This document shows positions 26,753 to 36,148 of a stretch of DNA of 64,000 nt, in pieces. Origin of the DNA: Acetilactobacillus jinshanensis_A (GTDB taxonomy: Bacteria > Bacillota > Bacilli > Lactobacillales > Lactobacillaceae). The first letter of the stretch is position 1. Each line of letters begins with the position of its first letter. The DNA lies in assembly GCA_043289735.1 (NCBI GenBank), contig CP171343.1:806001-870000 (forward strand), in the 5' to 3' direction. Under the pieces are notes generated by a model, which saw nothing but the letters and a program-made list of their open reading frames with translations, was not told the origin of the DNA and did not search any database. Made by a program: the position numbers and the translations under genes.

Positions 26753-26827
26753 TACTAGTCCTCCCAATTAGACAAAGTTAATTATACCTTATCATTAATT
26801 TAGATGTCAAGGTGAATTCCTTGATAG

Positions 26828-27818
26828 CTACTTAATAACGGGATGCTGATATAGATCTTCATAACGATGAAACTTCATTTGAAAAAGCATTCCCGCTCGA
26901 AAGTCCCAGTTAAGATACTTAGTTAACGCGTTCTGGGTAACGTTAGTGATAATCGGAATCGAGACCCGCTTCTTAATCTGGTTTAAGTACTTCCGGCCTT
27001 TTCGATCAAAGCCCAAAATTCGTAAATACGATTTTTAATCAAATTCCAATTCGTTTTAGTCAAATTTATCAAGACGTAGAAACATATTCTTAAAATCGAT
27101 GAATAAGTATACCTTTTAGTCTTAACCTCATGAAGAAACTGTTTAAAAGTTACGGACTGGATAGCAGCCTTCTTGAATCGGTGCTCCAAGCCCTCTCGCA
27201 TTTGATAGACCGAACTCAAATCATTGATTGACGTCTCAACGATTCGATAACGGAGTAACGGCCAGAACGTCGTCCAGTTAATCCACGGGACCTTCATCAA
27301 TTTATGGTCATTACTTAACGATCGATACGCTTTGCCCGAGCGTAATTTAACGCTAATAAATCATTGGGGTTCTTAATTTTTAAACCCGTTTGCCGATAAA
27401 AATTCTGCCGAATCAGCGTCGAATAAGTGGCTCGATAATTTTGAAAGGCCCGGTGATCAGCCTTAACTTTAATCTGAGCTAAGCGGTCAAAATCCCAGCC
27501 GGGGTGTTCGCAGCCGAAAGCGAGCCAGTTACAATGTAGTGACGAAATTATCTTTACGGCCTGAAAAGCAAAGAGATCCGCCGGCTGAACCGCAAACTGA
27601 GCCGGTAATTCAATCACTAAATCGGCACCGTTATCTAACGCCATCCGGGTCCGCTGCCATTTATCAACGATGGCGGGAATCCCGCGCTGAACCCAGTTAC
27701 CGCTCATCACCACCGCCACTACGTCAGCGCCGGTCCTTTTACGAGCCCGTTTAAGCAAATACCGATGACCGTTATGAAACGGATTGAATTCAGCGATTAT
27801 ACCCACCGATGACAGCAT
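26828..27818 (-). pseudogene. tmcAL: tRNA(Met) cytidine acetate ligase TmcAL (YlbM), deleted and frameshifted
   Basis: Acetylates C34 of elongator tRNA-Met. The N-terminal 167 aa are clean: GIIAEFNPFHNGHRYLL (nucleotidyltransferase HxGH), VVMSGNWVQRG. After NPNDLLALNYARAKRI about 60 residues are missing, including the SATSIR region. The C-terminal part resumes at WINWTTFWPLLRYRIVE (27300) and shifts frame near 27005 to ILGFDRKGRKYLNQIKK, ending at 26828. It lies between rsfS and yceD, the expected place. The product is probably inactive. Confidence 0.85.
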
Positions 27819-27824
27819 TCTTAA

Positions 27825-28184
27825 TTACTTTTCCCACTTACTAACGTCGACTTCTGGGGCATCGGACCATAACTTTTCTAGATCGTAAAAGTCACGGGTC
27901 TCGTGCTTAAAGACGTGAACGATGACCCCGCCTAAATCAATTAAAATCCATTTAGCGGTACTCATCCCTTCAACGTCTAAAACGTCAACGTGATTCTTTT
28001 TACTCTGATCAATAATGGCGTTAGCGATCGCTTTGACCTGACGCGGGTTTGAAGCGTCCATAATGACAAAGTAATCCGCTAACACACCGATCTTAGCCAT
28101 GTTAAAAGCCACGATGTTATGAGCTCGTTTGCCAGCCGCAGCCTTAACGACCAATTGTAAAATCTTATTACTATCGTTCATCAT
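27825..28184 (-). CDS. rsfS: Ribosomal silencing factor RsfS
   Basis: Binds L14 and blocks 50S-30S joining when nutrients are scarce. The 119 aa are typical: VDYF-like segment GVLADYFVIMDASNPRQ, DVEGMSTAKWILIDLGGVIV, HVFKHETRDFYDLEKLWSDA. It is complete and lies 9 bp after yqeK in the conserved ribosome-assembly cluster. Confidence 0.95.
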   Translation of the reverse strand: MMNDSNKILQLVVKAAAGKRAHNIVAFNMAKIGVLADYFVIMDASNPRQVKAIANAIIDQSKKNHVDVLDVEGMSTAKWILIDLGGVIVHVFKHETRDFYDLEKLWSDAPEVDVSKWEK

Positions 28185-28192
28185 ATGCCTCC

Positions 28193-28795
28193 TTATTTAA
28201 CGCCCGAGCCTGGAACCCAGGCGTTATACGTATCCAACGTCTTTGGAAAAACGTTCTGATTATTTTGAATCAAATATTCCAAAGTATGCTTAGTCTGATA
28301 AGCAACGCCCTTCTGTAAATTCTTAAAGGTAATCTTACGAGCTAAATCGACTCCCGGAAAATCACGGCCCATTTCAATGTAATCGGCCATGTAAACGATC
28401 TGCTGAAGTTTAGTCATGTAACGATTACCAACGGTATGGTAACGAACGGCGCCCAAGATATCCTGGTCGTTAATGCCTAATTCATCTTGAACAAAATGCC
28501 AGCCGACCATTCCGTGCCAGATCGGGTTGCCATAATGCAATAAAATCGGGTCCATTTTATATTTCTTAATGGCGGCGATAAAATCCTTAGCCGGACGCTG
28601 CTTAGCGTAATCATGAACTAATCCGGCAATACTAGCCTTTTCGGGATCTTCACCGTACAATTTAGCTAATTTAATCGACATCTGTTCAACCCGCTGAACA
28701 TGATCAAAACGGGGCTTACGTAAAGCGTGATTTAATTTTTTTAATAATTCATCCCGACTGTTATTCGGAACTAAATTTTCGTGATATTTTAAAAT
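28193..28795 (-). CDS. yqeK: HD-domain nucleotidase YqeK, no canonical start codon
   Basis: YqeK hydrolyses diadenosine tetraphosphate symmetrically. An ATG exists at 28681 (162 aa), but family sequence continues in the same frame upstream (HALRKPRFDHVQRVEQ, with the first metal His) up to the nadD stop, without any ATG, GTG or TTG. The start may be an ATT at 28795 or another rare codon, or the true start has been lost. Other motifs are intact: ASIAGLVHDYAKQRP, HYGNPIWHGMVGW, AVRYHTVG. It is encoded between nadD and rsfS. Confidence 0.85.
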   Translation of the reverse strand: MLKYHENLVPNNSRDELLKKLNHALRKPRFDHVQRVEQMSIKLAKLYGEDPEKASIAGLVHDYAKQRPAKDFIAAIKKYKMDPILLHYGNPIWHGMVGWHFVQDELGINDQDILGAVRYHTVGNRYMTKLQQIVYMADYIEMGRDFPGVDLARKITFKNLQKGVAYQTKHTLEYLIQNNQNVFPKTLDTYNAWVPGSGVK

Positions 28796-28799
28796 AACT

Positions 28800-29441
28800 T
28801 TAGTGATAAAGCTGGTGCTCCTTTATATAATTTCGAACCGAATCGGGAACTAAATAACGAATCGACTGTCCTTGCCGAATCTTTCGCCGAATCAAGGTCG
28901 AAGAAATATCCACATACGGAACGTCGACCCAGATAACCGGAAATGAGTTCGACTTCACGGGATAACCGCTGCGTTTAACGCCCACGAAATGGACCAAATG
29001 CAATAGATCATTAATTCGATACCATTTAGGTAGATAAGCCACCATGTCGCCGCCGATGATAAAGAAATATTCATTCTGGGGATGTTCACGGGTTAACTTA
29101 AGCATCGTATCGTACGAATAGCTTCGTCCGCCCCGTCGCAACTCTTCGGTCTCTAAATAGAATCGGGGGTTAGATTTAATCGCCAATCGAACCATGTTCG
29201 CCCGATCTTGACCGTCAATCGCAAATTTACGGTCAACGTGCGGCGGGATGGCATCCGGCATAAAGGCGACCTTATCCAGACCCAACTGGGTCATGACCTG
29301 ATCTGCGATTAACAGATGTGCGTTATGAATCGGGTTAAAGGTGCCGCCCAGGATTCCGATCCGGCGTTTCGGAATATTTCTGACGATCTCGCTTAATTCT
29401 TTAATTTTAGGCTTAAGATACGTTCGTTCAGTCCGTTTCAT
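28800..29441 (-). CDS. nadD: Nicotinate-nucleotide adenylyltransferase
   Basis: Forms deamido-NAD from nicotinate mononucleotide and ATP. The 213 aa have GILGGTFNPIHNAHLLIADQ (HxGH-type active site) and the C-terminal VPYVDISSTLIRRKIRQG (ISSTxIR motif). The N-terminus is about 20 aa longer than in many homologues. It follows yhbY and precedes yqeK. Confidence 0.95.
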   Translation of the reverse strand: MKRTERTYLKPKIKELSEIVRNIPKRRIGILGGTFNPIHNAHLLIADQVMTQLGLDKVAFMPDAIPPHVDRKFAIDGQDRANMVRLAIKSNPRFYLETEELRRGGRSYSYDTMLKLTREHPQNEYFFIIGGDMVAYLPKWYRINDLLHLVHFVGVKRSGYPVKSNSFPVIWVDVPYVDISSTLIRRKIRQGQSIRYLVPDSVRNYIKEHQLYH

Positions 29442-29452
29442 CTTAATTACCC

Positions 29453-29764
29453 CTAAATATTAGCGACGATCCGTGATAATTTCTGATATTTAGCTGACTT
29501 AGCAGGCTTAAACAACAACAACGTTTTACCGATTTCCTGCACCACGTTAATGTCGCTGTGGTCTTCAAGGTACTTTTTAACGTCCGTCGTACCTTCACCG
29601 GAATTAGGCAAAATCTTAATTTTAATTAATTCCCGTCGGTTTAATGCTTTAAGCAATTCATCTACCAGCGTGGCATTAATTCCCTGCTTACCAACGGAAA
29701 AAATTGCACGCATTTGATTAGCTTGAGATCTTAAATAACGTTTTTGTTTACCTCGTAAATGCAT
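29453..29764 (-). CDS. yhbY: Ribosome assembly RNA-binding protein YhbY (CRM domain)
   Basis: CRM-domain protein that binds pre-50S particles. The 103 aa include LRGKQKRYLRSQANQ, the loop FSVGKQGINA (GxxG), and ALNRRELIKIKIL. It is complete, 15 bp after yqeH. Confidence 0.93.
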   Translation of the reverse strand: MHLRGKQKRYLRSQANQMRAIFSVGKQGINATLVDELLKALNRRELIKIKILPNSGEGTTDVKKYLEDHSDINVVQEIGKTLLLFKPAKSAKYQKLSRIVANI

Positions 29765-29779
29765 AAAATCACCTCGTTT

Positions 29780-30904
29780 CTATATCATAGCTCGACGAAT
29801 CATTACCGAAACGCCCTTTGGCGCCCAGCCGTTAATTATTACGTTAGCGGGAACCGTAATCCAGCCGAGTCCGGCAATCACCAAATCACTGCGGTAAGTC
29901 GTCTTAAATTGATGACGTATCCATGGCGGTAACGACTTCATATACTTATGATCGGGCGGCGTTAATAGTTTACCGATCTGACGATGATAGAAATCATCCG
30001 CATTCGCTAACTTAGTCCGGTGCACAATCAATAAATTATCTACGTACACCGTAACCGGGCAACGATCCTGGCCCTTAAGGTAGTCAAAGCGGGCAAGGCC
30101 GCCCATGAAAACGGATTGCCCCGGATTTAACTGATACTCACGCGGCTTAATCCGCTTCTTCGGGGCCGCGACTTTTAAATCTTTACCCTTCAGATAATGA
30201 CTCATCTGGGTACTGTGAATAATTCCAGGGGTATCAATCAACTGATGACCGTCAGCTAGCGGAATTTTAATCTGATCCAGCGTGGTCCCCGGAAAACGGG
30301 ACGTGGTGATCAATTCGCGAGTCCCGGTATTCTGATGAATAATCTGGTTAATCAACGTCGATTTACCAACGTTAGTTACGCCCACCACGTAAACATCGCG
30401 GTGATGACGATACTGATCGATCTTTTCAAGTAGATGATCAACCTGCTGATTAGTCTTAGCGGAGACCAATTCGACATCGACCGGACGAATTCCAGCTAAG
30501 TTAGCTTGCTGACGCATCCAATCCTCTAACTTACTCAATTTAAAGGATCTTGGCAATAAATCAGATTTATTACCCACTAACATAACGGGATTATGACCGG
30601 CAAATCGGTTAATACCCGGAATTAAGCTACCGTTAAAATCAAAGATATCCACCATGCAAACGACTAACGCATTGGCGTTTTGAATCTGATTCAACAACTT
30701 TAAAAAATCATCGCTGGTCAAACTAACCGGTGCAATCTGACTATAATGGCGAAGTCTAAAACAACGCTGGCAATAAAAATTACCGCTTTGTTTATTCTTT
30801 TCGTACGCTGATTTAGGAATGTAGCCTAATTTCTTCGGATCTTCAGTTTGAATCGGTGCACCGCAACCGATACAGCGTAATACATCATCGTTATTTTTTG
30901 TCAT
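29780..30904 (-). CDS. yqeH: Ribosome biogenesis GTPase YqeH
   Basis: Circularly permuted GTPase needed for 30S assembly. The 374 aa begin with a zinc finger (CIGCGAP ... CQRC), then the permuted G motifs: G4 VGNKSDLLP, G5 VSAKTN, G1 GVTNVGKST, G3 LIDTPGI. The length is normal. It overlaps yqeG by 14 bp. Confidence 0.95.
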   Translation of the reverse strand: MTKNNDDVLRCIGCGAPIQTEDPKKLGYIPKSAYEKNKQSGNFYCQRCFRLRHYSQIAPVSLTSDDFLKLLNQIQNANALVVCMVDIFDFNGSLIPGINRFAGHNPVMLVGNKSDLLPRSFKLSKLEDWMRQQANLAGIRPVDVELVSAKTNQQVDHLLEKIDQYRHHRDVYVVGVTNVGKSTLINQIIHQNTGTRELITTSRFPGTTLDQIKIPLADGHQLIDTPGIIHSTQMSHYLKGKDLKVAAPKKRIKPREYQLNPGQSVFMGGLARFDYLKGQDRCPVTVYVDNLLIVHRTKLANADDFYHRQIGKLLTPPDHKYMKSLPPWIRHQFKTTYRSDLVIAGLGWITVPANVIINGWAPKGVSVMIRRAMI

Positions 30905-31430
30905 TAATATCCCCCCGCCAAATCATAGTTCGACGATTCTTTCGTTTTAAGACGTGATAAATTCGCCGTTCAAAAAATCGATTGATTCGGGTGTTCCATT
31001 TATCAGTTTTAATCAAGGGCTTGACCCAAATACTTTTGACGTGAGCATTATGGGCCGCCCAGACATCAGTCATTAACTGATCACCGACCATTACGATCTG
31101 ATTACGCTTTAAATGATAACGACGAAGCGCACGTTTAATTCCAAAAGCGGACGGCTTCATCGACCAGCTCACGAACGGTAGATTCAACCCTTTTAAAGCT
31201 TTAGAAACCCGGCGATGAGTATTATTGGAAACCACCACTAATTTAATCTGGTGCTTCCTTAGAAATTCAGCCCAACGTTTCAACTGACGGGTAGCGTTGG
31301 GATCGTTCCACGCAATCAAGGTGTTATCCAAATCTGAAAAAATGGCCGTGATCCCCTGTTGCTGTAATCGTTTTGGCGAAACATTATAAATCGTATTAAC
31401 CATCCAGGTCGGTTTAAACCAATCAATCAT
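30891..31430 (-). CDS. yqeG: HAD phosphatase YqeG (class IIIA)
   Basis: HAD-type phosphatase, 179 aa: DLDNTLIAW (nucleophile Asp), VVSNNTHRRV, and the acidic motif VGDQLMTDVWAA. Bacillus YqeG binds YqeH-linked assembly functions, and the pair is conserved. It opens the yqeG-yqeH-yhbY-nadD-yqeK-rsfS cluster. Confidence 0.93.
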   Translation of the reverse strand: MIDWFKPTWMVNTIYNVSPKRLQQQGITAIFSDLDNTLIAWNDPNATRQLKRWAEFLRKHQIKLVVVSNNTHRRVSKALKGLNLPFVSWSMKPSAFGIKRALRRYHLKRNQIVMVGDQLMTDVWAAHNAHVKSIWVKPLIKTDKWNTRINRFFERRIYHVLKRKNRRTMIWRGDINDKK

Positions 31431-31460
31431 AAATTACGCCTCAAAACTACTTAAGACAAC

Positions 31461-31504
31461 AAAAAAGCTTTCACCTTAATCATAATACAGGCAAAAGCTT
31501 TTTT
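31461..31504 (-). terminator. Terminator after rplT
   Basis: Minus-strand stem AAAAGCTTTTGCC / GGTGAAAGCTTTT with a T tail, 25 bp after the rplT stop; it ends the infC-rpmI-rplT operon. Confidence 0.88.
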
Positions 31505-31528
31505 TAATCCTTTTATAATTCTTTTAAA

Positions 31529-31882
31529 TTATAAAGATTTCTTAGCTTCTTTAGCTAAAGCGGTAAAGGATTTAGGATCACGAACGGCAATGTCAGCTAA
31601 CATCTTACGGTTAATAGAAACCTTAGCTGACTTTAAGCCGTGCATGAATTTACTGTAGCTCAAGCCGTGCTGACGAGCAGCAGCGTTAATACGGGTAATC
31701 CATAAACGACGGAAATTACCCTTCTTCTTACGACGGTCACGAAATGCATATTGACGTGACTTCATAACCTGATCTTTAGCAGTCTTAAATAATGCGTGTT
31801 TAGCGCCTTGGTAGCCTTTAGCTGCCTTTAAAATGCGCTTACGACGACGACGAGTGGTATTTCCACCTTTTACTCGTGGCAT
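31529..31882 (-). CDS. rplT: 50S ribosomal protein L20
   Basis: Assembly protein of the 50S subunit and, in Firmicutes, repressor of its own operon through the leader upstream of infC. The 117 aa are standard: RRRKRILKAAKGYQGAKH and LWITRINAAARQHGLSYS. It has a strong AGGAGG site. Confidence 0.97.
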   Translation of the reverse strand: MPRVKGGNTTRRRRKRILKAAKGYQGAKHALFKTAKDQVMKSRQYAFRDRRKKKGNFRRLWITRINAAARQHGLSYSKFMHGLKSAKVSINRKMLADIAVRDPKSFTALAKEAKKSL

Positions 31883-31926
31883 TTAGAATTCCTCCTAATT
31901 ATTAATTCGATTAATAGATCAAATAA

Positions 31927-32121
31927 TTACTTGTGTAATAATTTGTTGTAAGTATTAGAAACGGTCTTGTTAGCCATTCGGGTACCACGTAACTGACGAC
32001 GCTGTTTCTTGGTCTTACCGTGGAAACGGTGACTAGTTTTAGCATGACCACTCTTTAATTTACCACTAGCAGTACGCTTGAAACGTTTAGCAATGGCACG
32101 GTTAGTTTTCATCTTAGGCAT
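31927..32121 (-). CDS. rpmI: 50S ribosomal protein L35
   Basis: A 64-aa basic ribosomal protein, PKMKTNRAIAKRFKRTASGK at the start, between infC and rplT. It is complete, with the RBS GGGGGA before ATG. Confidence 0.96.
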   Translation of the reverse strand: MPKMKTNRAIAKRFKRTASGKLKSGHAKTSHRFHGKTKKQRRQLRGTRMANKTVSNTYNKLLHK

Positions 32122-32154
32122 AATTATAATCCCCCTTAATCTATTTATATTAAT

Positions 32155-32697
32155 TTATTGTTTTTTCTTCATATCAACGGGTGCTAACATTAAGAACATG
32201 TTACGGCCATCCATCTTTGGTCTTTGAGTCAATTTAGCAACATCCTTCAAGCCGTCGTACATCTTATTCAAGACGTCACGACCGATTCCTTTATGAGTAA
32301 TGGCACGGCCTTTAAACCAAATGGATACCCGAACTTTAGCACCTTTATGAAGAAATCGTTTAGCTTGATTCTTTTTAGTATTAAAATCGTTAGTATCAAT
32401 GGTTGGACTCAAACGAATTTCTTTCATTCGAACGGTCCGTTGACGCTTACGAGCTTTCTTAGCCTTTTTCTGCTGCTGGAAACGGAATTTTCCGTAATTC
32501 ATAATTCTAGCAACCGGTGGCTTAGCTTTCGGTGCAACTAAAACTAAATCTAAGTTCGCATCTTCAGCCATGGCTAAAGCAGCTTTAGTATTCTTAATAC
32601 CAACTTGCTTACCGTTCTGATCAATCAAACGAACTTTATAAGCTCGAATTCTTTGATTAACAATGGCACGGCTATTACGGTATCTTCTACGTATAAT
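32155..32697 (-). CDS. infC: Translation initiation factor IF-3 (ATT start)
   Basis: Prevents premature 50S joining and checks the start codon. An ATG-initiated frame begins only at 32628, inside the N-terminal domain. In-frame family sequence (RNSRAIVNQRIRAYKVRLI) extends upstream to an ATT at 32697, 6 bp after GGAGG. ATT is the conserved rare start of infC that lets IF-3 control its own synthesis. This gives 180 aa with the C-terminal KEIRLSPTIDTNDF and VSIWFKGRAITH. It leads the infC-rpmI-rplT operon. Confidence 0.93.
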   Translation of the reverse strand: MIRRRYRNSRAIVNQRIRAYKVRLIDQNGKQVGIKNTKAALAMAEDANLDLVLVAPKAKPPVARIMNYGKFRFQQQKKAKKARKRQRTVRMKEIRLSPTIDTNDFNTKKNQAKRFLHKGAKVRVSIWFKGRAITHKGIGRDVLNKMYDGLKDVAKLTQRPKMDGRNMFLMLAPVDMKKKQ

Positions 32698-32719
32698 TAT
32701 CCACCTCCAAGAGTTTCTT

Positions 32720-32885
32720 ACAAAAAAATAACGGGTACATAAAGTACCCGCTATTTCTAATTTCTATTATTATAAACGATTAATTAGAATTCGTTGAAAA
32801 CGACTAGCCCGACGATTTATATCATCAGGCGAGAAGCGGGAACTCCTACTTGATTTCAATTACTACATTTATAATAATATCAATT
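32720..32885 (-). promoter_or_regulatory. L20-type leader with attenuator upstream of infC
   Basis: About 165 nt between thrS and infC carry GGAGTTCCCGCTTCTCGCC and paired segments CCTGATGAT/ATCGTCGGG, resembling the L20 leader of Firmicutes. A strong terminator (stem AGCGGGTAC / GTACCCGTT plus T7 at 32720-32756) precedes the RBS and would attenuate the operon when L20 is in excess. Confidence 0.75.
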
Positions 32886-32909
32886 TTTAATCAGATAGTC
32901 AACCGTTAT

Positions 32910-34859
32910 TTATTCATTTCTAGAATAAGTAGCGATATCGTGCTTAATAATCTTTAAGAAGTCAGGAATACTCATTTCCTTACTGTTCTTATGACCGTAT
33001 TCACGAACGGAAACCTGGTTATTAGACTTTTCTTTATCACCAACCACGATGGTATAAGGAATCTTCTTGGTCTGTGAATCACGGATCAAGTAGTTCATCT
33101 TTTCGTTACGGTCATCTAACTGAGAACGTAACTTCATGCGACGGAACTTCTTATCCAACTTCTTAGCGTAGTCACCATCTTTATCCATGCTTACTGGGAT
33201 AATCCGGATCTGATGAGGAGCTAACCAAGTTGGGAAAGCACCTTTATACTGTTCAGTTAAGTAAGCAACGAAGCGTTCCATAGTGGATACGATTCCACGA
33301 TGAATCATAACTGGACGATGCAACTTGCCATCTTTACCAACGTAGTGTAAGTCAAAGCGCTTTGGTAACATGAAGTCTAATTGAATGGTGGACAAAGTTT
33401 CTTCGTTACCTAATGCAGTGTAAGTCTGAACATCTAACTTTGGACCGTAGAATGCGGCTTCACCTTCCTTTTCAACGTATGGTAAGTGTAAGTCATCCAT
33501 GGCACCCTTTAACATACTCTGGGACTTGTGCCATAAGGCATCATCGTTAAAGTACTTCTTGGTGTTGTTAGGATCACGGTAACTCAAACGGAAGTGGTAA
33601 TTATCAATGTTGAAGTCATGGTAAACATCCATCATTAACTTCAAGATCCGTTTGAATTCGTCCTGAATCTGGTCAGGGGCAACGAACGTATGACCATCAT
33701 TCAAGGTCATTTCACGAACACGCTGTAAGCCTTGTAAGGCACCGGACTTTTCGTAACGGTGCATCATGCCTAATTCAGCAATCCGCATTGGTAAGTCACG
33801 GTAGGAACGAATGTGCTGGTTATAAATCCGGATATGACTTGGGCAGTTCATCGGACGTAATTCTAACCATTCACCATTATCCATCTTCATCGGCGGGAAC
33901 ATGTCATCACGGTAATGAGCCCAGTGACCGGAACGCTTATAAACGTTTAAGTTCATTAAGACTGGGGTGTATACGTGTAAGTAACCGTTAGCGATTTCTT
34001 TATCAACGATGTAACGTTCGATTACCCGACGAATGGTAGCACCGTTTGGCATCCAGTAAGGAAGACCTTGACCAACTTTTGGATCAACGAAGAATAAGTC
34101 TAACTTATTACCGATGACACGATGGTCACGTTCTTTAGCATCCTGAATCTTATCTTCTTCAGCCTTTAAGCCCTTTTGCTTGTAGAATACGATGGCGTAA
34201 ACACGCTGAAGCATCGGGTTAGAAGACTTACCCTGCCAGTAAGCACCGGCAACGTTAAGTAACTTGAAGTACTTGATACTCTTAGCATCGGGTAAGACGC
34301 CGTCTTTACCAAAGACTAACTGATCATCAACCTGATAGAACGGTACTTTATCATCATGAGCTTTACCAAAAGCACGAACGATCTGAGCTTGGTATGGATC
34401 ACCATCAACCTGGTTCAAAGCATCTTTAAGGGATAAGACTTTCCGTTCTAACTTAGTATCGTCTTTAACGAATTTGTTCATCTTATCAGTTAATGACTTT
34501 AAATCATCGGAGTTAACCTGGGTACCTTTTTTATCAGTATCAACGTAAAAGCCACCCTTACTAGAGCCCCTTTCACCAAAACGAAGACCTGGGAATGTCT
34601 TAGCTAAAGCAGCCTTTAAGAAAATAGCGGCAGTCTTTTGTAAGACCGTTAAGCCGTCTTTAGAATCAGCAGTAACGATCTGAATCTTGCCACCCTTGTT
34701 CAAAGGCTGATTTAAATTAACCCATTGACCGTCAACTTTAGCGGCAACGGCTTTCTTAGCTAAACTGATCGCAATTGATTTAGCAATCTTACCTGCAGTA
34801 ACGCCGGCATCAAACTGCTTAACGCTATTGTCAGGGAACTTAAAAGAAAGTTGAGACAT
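32910..34859 (-). CDS. thrS: Threonyl-tRNA synthetase
   Basis: Class II enzyme charging tRNA-Thr. The 649 aa hold the TGS domain, the editing domain, the catalytic core (motif 2 in GMMHRYEKSGALQGLQRVRE, zinc ligands in RPMNCPSH and TLNDGHTF, motif 3 MIHRGIVSTMERFVAYL) and the anticodon-binding domain. Codon use is that of a well-expressed gene. It has its own T-box leader. Confidence 0.97.
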   Translation of the reverse strand: MSQLSFKFPDNSVKQFDAGVTAGKIAKSIAISLAKKAVAAKVDGQWVNLNQPLNKGGKIQIVTADSKDGLTVLQKTAAIFLKAALAKTFPGLRFGERGSSKGGFYVDTDKKGTQVNSDDLKSLTDKMNKFVKDDTKLERKVLSLKDALNQVDGDPYQAQIVRAFGKAHDDKVPFYQVDDQLVFGKDGVLPDAKSIKYFKLLNVAGAYWQGKSSNPMLQRVYAIVFYKQKGLKAEEDKIQDAKERDHRVIGNKLDLFFVDPKVGQGLPYWMPNGATIRRVIERYIVDKEIANGYLHVYTPVLMNLNVYKRSGHWAHYRDDMFPPMKMDNGEWLELRPMNCPSHIRIYNQHIRSYRDLPMRIAELGMMHRYEKSGALQGLQRVREMTLNDGHTFVAPDQIQDEFKRILKLMMDVYHDFNIDNYHFRLSYRDPNNTKKYFNDDALWHKSQSMLKGAMDDLHLPYVEKEGEAAFYGPKLDVQTYTALGNEETLSTIQLDFMLPKRFDLHYVGKDGKLHRPVMIHRGIVSTMERFVAYLTEQYKGAFPTWLAPHQIRIIPVSMDKDGDYAKKLDKKFRRMKLRSQLDDRNEKMNYLIRDSQTKKIPYTIVVGDKEKSNNQVSVREYGHKNSKEMSIPDFLKIIKHDIATYSRNE

Positions 34860-34901
34860 ACAAAACCTCTCCTTTTTAAAATACGGTGAAACCGGTTGAT
34901 A

Positions 34902-35165
34902 CTAAAAAATCCCTAATGCAACTAAGCATTAGGGACGTCTTTCAAGAGTTAAACGCGGTTCCACCCAAAATCAATCTATAATAATTTACGATTCTATCCG
35001 TAAATAATTTTTATAGACACTCAACTAGGTCGATAACGGAAACCTATCCGGCCCAGGATTTCCCCTGGGCACTTACGGAAGCGGTAATTTAAACCTCGGT
35101 ATAAAGGGACTTCCAGTCAAGGTTCCTTCTCCCTGGATACCGAAAGATTTAAATCATATCTTCCA
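34902..35165 (-). promoter_or_regulatory. T-box riboswitch of thrS
   Basis: The minus strand has the T-box element TGGGTGGAACCGCG and a terminator stem GTCCCTAATGC / GCATTAGGGA with T6 at 34902-34937. Long stem I segments (CCCAGGGGAAATCCTGGG) lie upstream. The codon specifier was not located with certainty. Confidence 0.92.
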
Positions 35166-35215
35166 AAGTTTTTCGTGTATGGTTATATTTAACAATTAAT
35201 TTTTACTTTTGTAAA

Positions 35216-36148
35216 TTAATTATTTTGGCTCGGGTTTCTTCGGTTTTTCCCGATCATTTGATATTCGTTAGCCAGGAAACGGACCCTTTCCATAATTCGT
35301 TGGGCCTTTAAAGGATCTTGATCCCCACGAGTATCATAAGACAAATGATTTTTAGCGAACTCGTTCATCGAGAAATTAGAACTAAAGAACGTCGGTAATT
35401 CGTTCTGCATTCGGTACTCTAAGATAACGCTGAAGATATCGTCACGAATCCAGGCTGACATTACGTTAGCGCCGATATCATCCAGCATTAAGATGGGTGA
35501 CTGTTCAATCGAACGAATTTTCTGGGCCACCGTATTATTTTGAATCGAAGCCTTCATTTCGACCGCAAAGGTCGGAAAATGAACCAAAGTCGTTTCAACG
35601 CCGTCTTTGGCTAACCGATTAGCTAAGGCAGCTAATAGATACGTCTTGCCGACGCCCCAGCGGCCGTAGATATACATCCCTTTATGGTAATCATCAGGAT
35701 GATTTTCGTATTCAGCGACAAATTTAATTGCGGCTTCCAAAATTACCGATCGGCTCGCGTCCGAATGACTATCAAAATTCGTTAACGAAGCGTCCCGGTC
35801 CTGTTTAGGTAGTGCAACGGAATGAACCCGGTCGTGAAGAGCTTGCTGCCGTTTAAGTTCAGCCATTTGTTCAGTCGGCTGATACGTAATGTTAATGGAA
35901 TGATCATTTAAGACTAATCGCGGGACGTAGCCGGGCATTAGGCTCGGTTCACCCCGATTGATTTTATTCTTTTCCTGAACGTATTCATGCAATTTAGGAG
36001 CGGAACGGATCAGATCATCCCGGGATATCTCATCACGGTGTTTTTTAACAAAGGCCTTAACATCCGGATCGTTATAGACCTTCTGCATTAATTCTCGATA
36101 GGAAATCAAGTGATGCTGCTTCATGATCTGATTCAAAGTCCGTTTCAT
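35216..36148 (-). CDS. dnaI: Primosomal helicase loader DnaI
   Basis: AAA+ loader that places DnaC helicase on DNA together with DnaB and DnaD. About 310 aa: N-terminal helicase-binding region, then Walker A GRWGVGKTYLLAA near residue 167 and Walker B ILMLDDIGA. ATG at 36148 is preferred over the adjacent GTG because GAAAGGG lies at the right distance. It is complete, in contrast with its partner dnaB upstream. Confidence 0.93.
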   Translation of the reverse strand: MKRTLNQIMKQHHLISYRELMQKVYNDPDVKAFVKKHRDEISRDDLIRSAPKLHEYVQEKNKINRGEPSLMPGYVPRLVLNDHSINITYQPTEQMAELKRQQALHDRVHSVALPKQDRDASLTNFDSHSDASRSVILEAAIKFVAEYENHPDDYHKGMYIYGRWGVGKTYLLAALANRLAKDGVETTLVHFPTFAVEMKASIQNNTVAQKIRSIEQSPILMLDDIGANVMSAWIRDDIFSVILEYRMQNELPTFFSSNFSMNEFAKNHLSYDTRGDQDPLKAQRIMERVRFLANEYQMIGKNRRNPSQNN

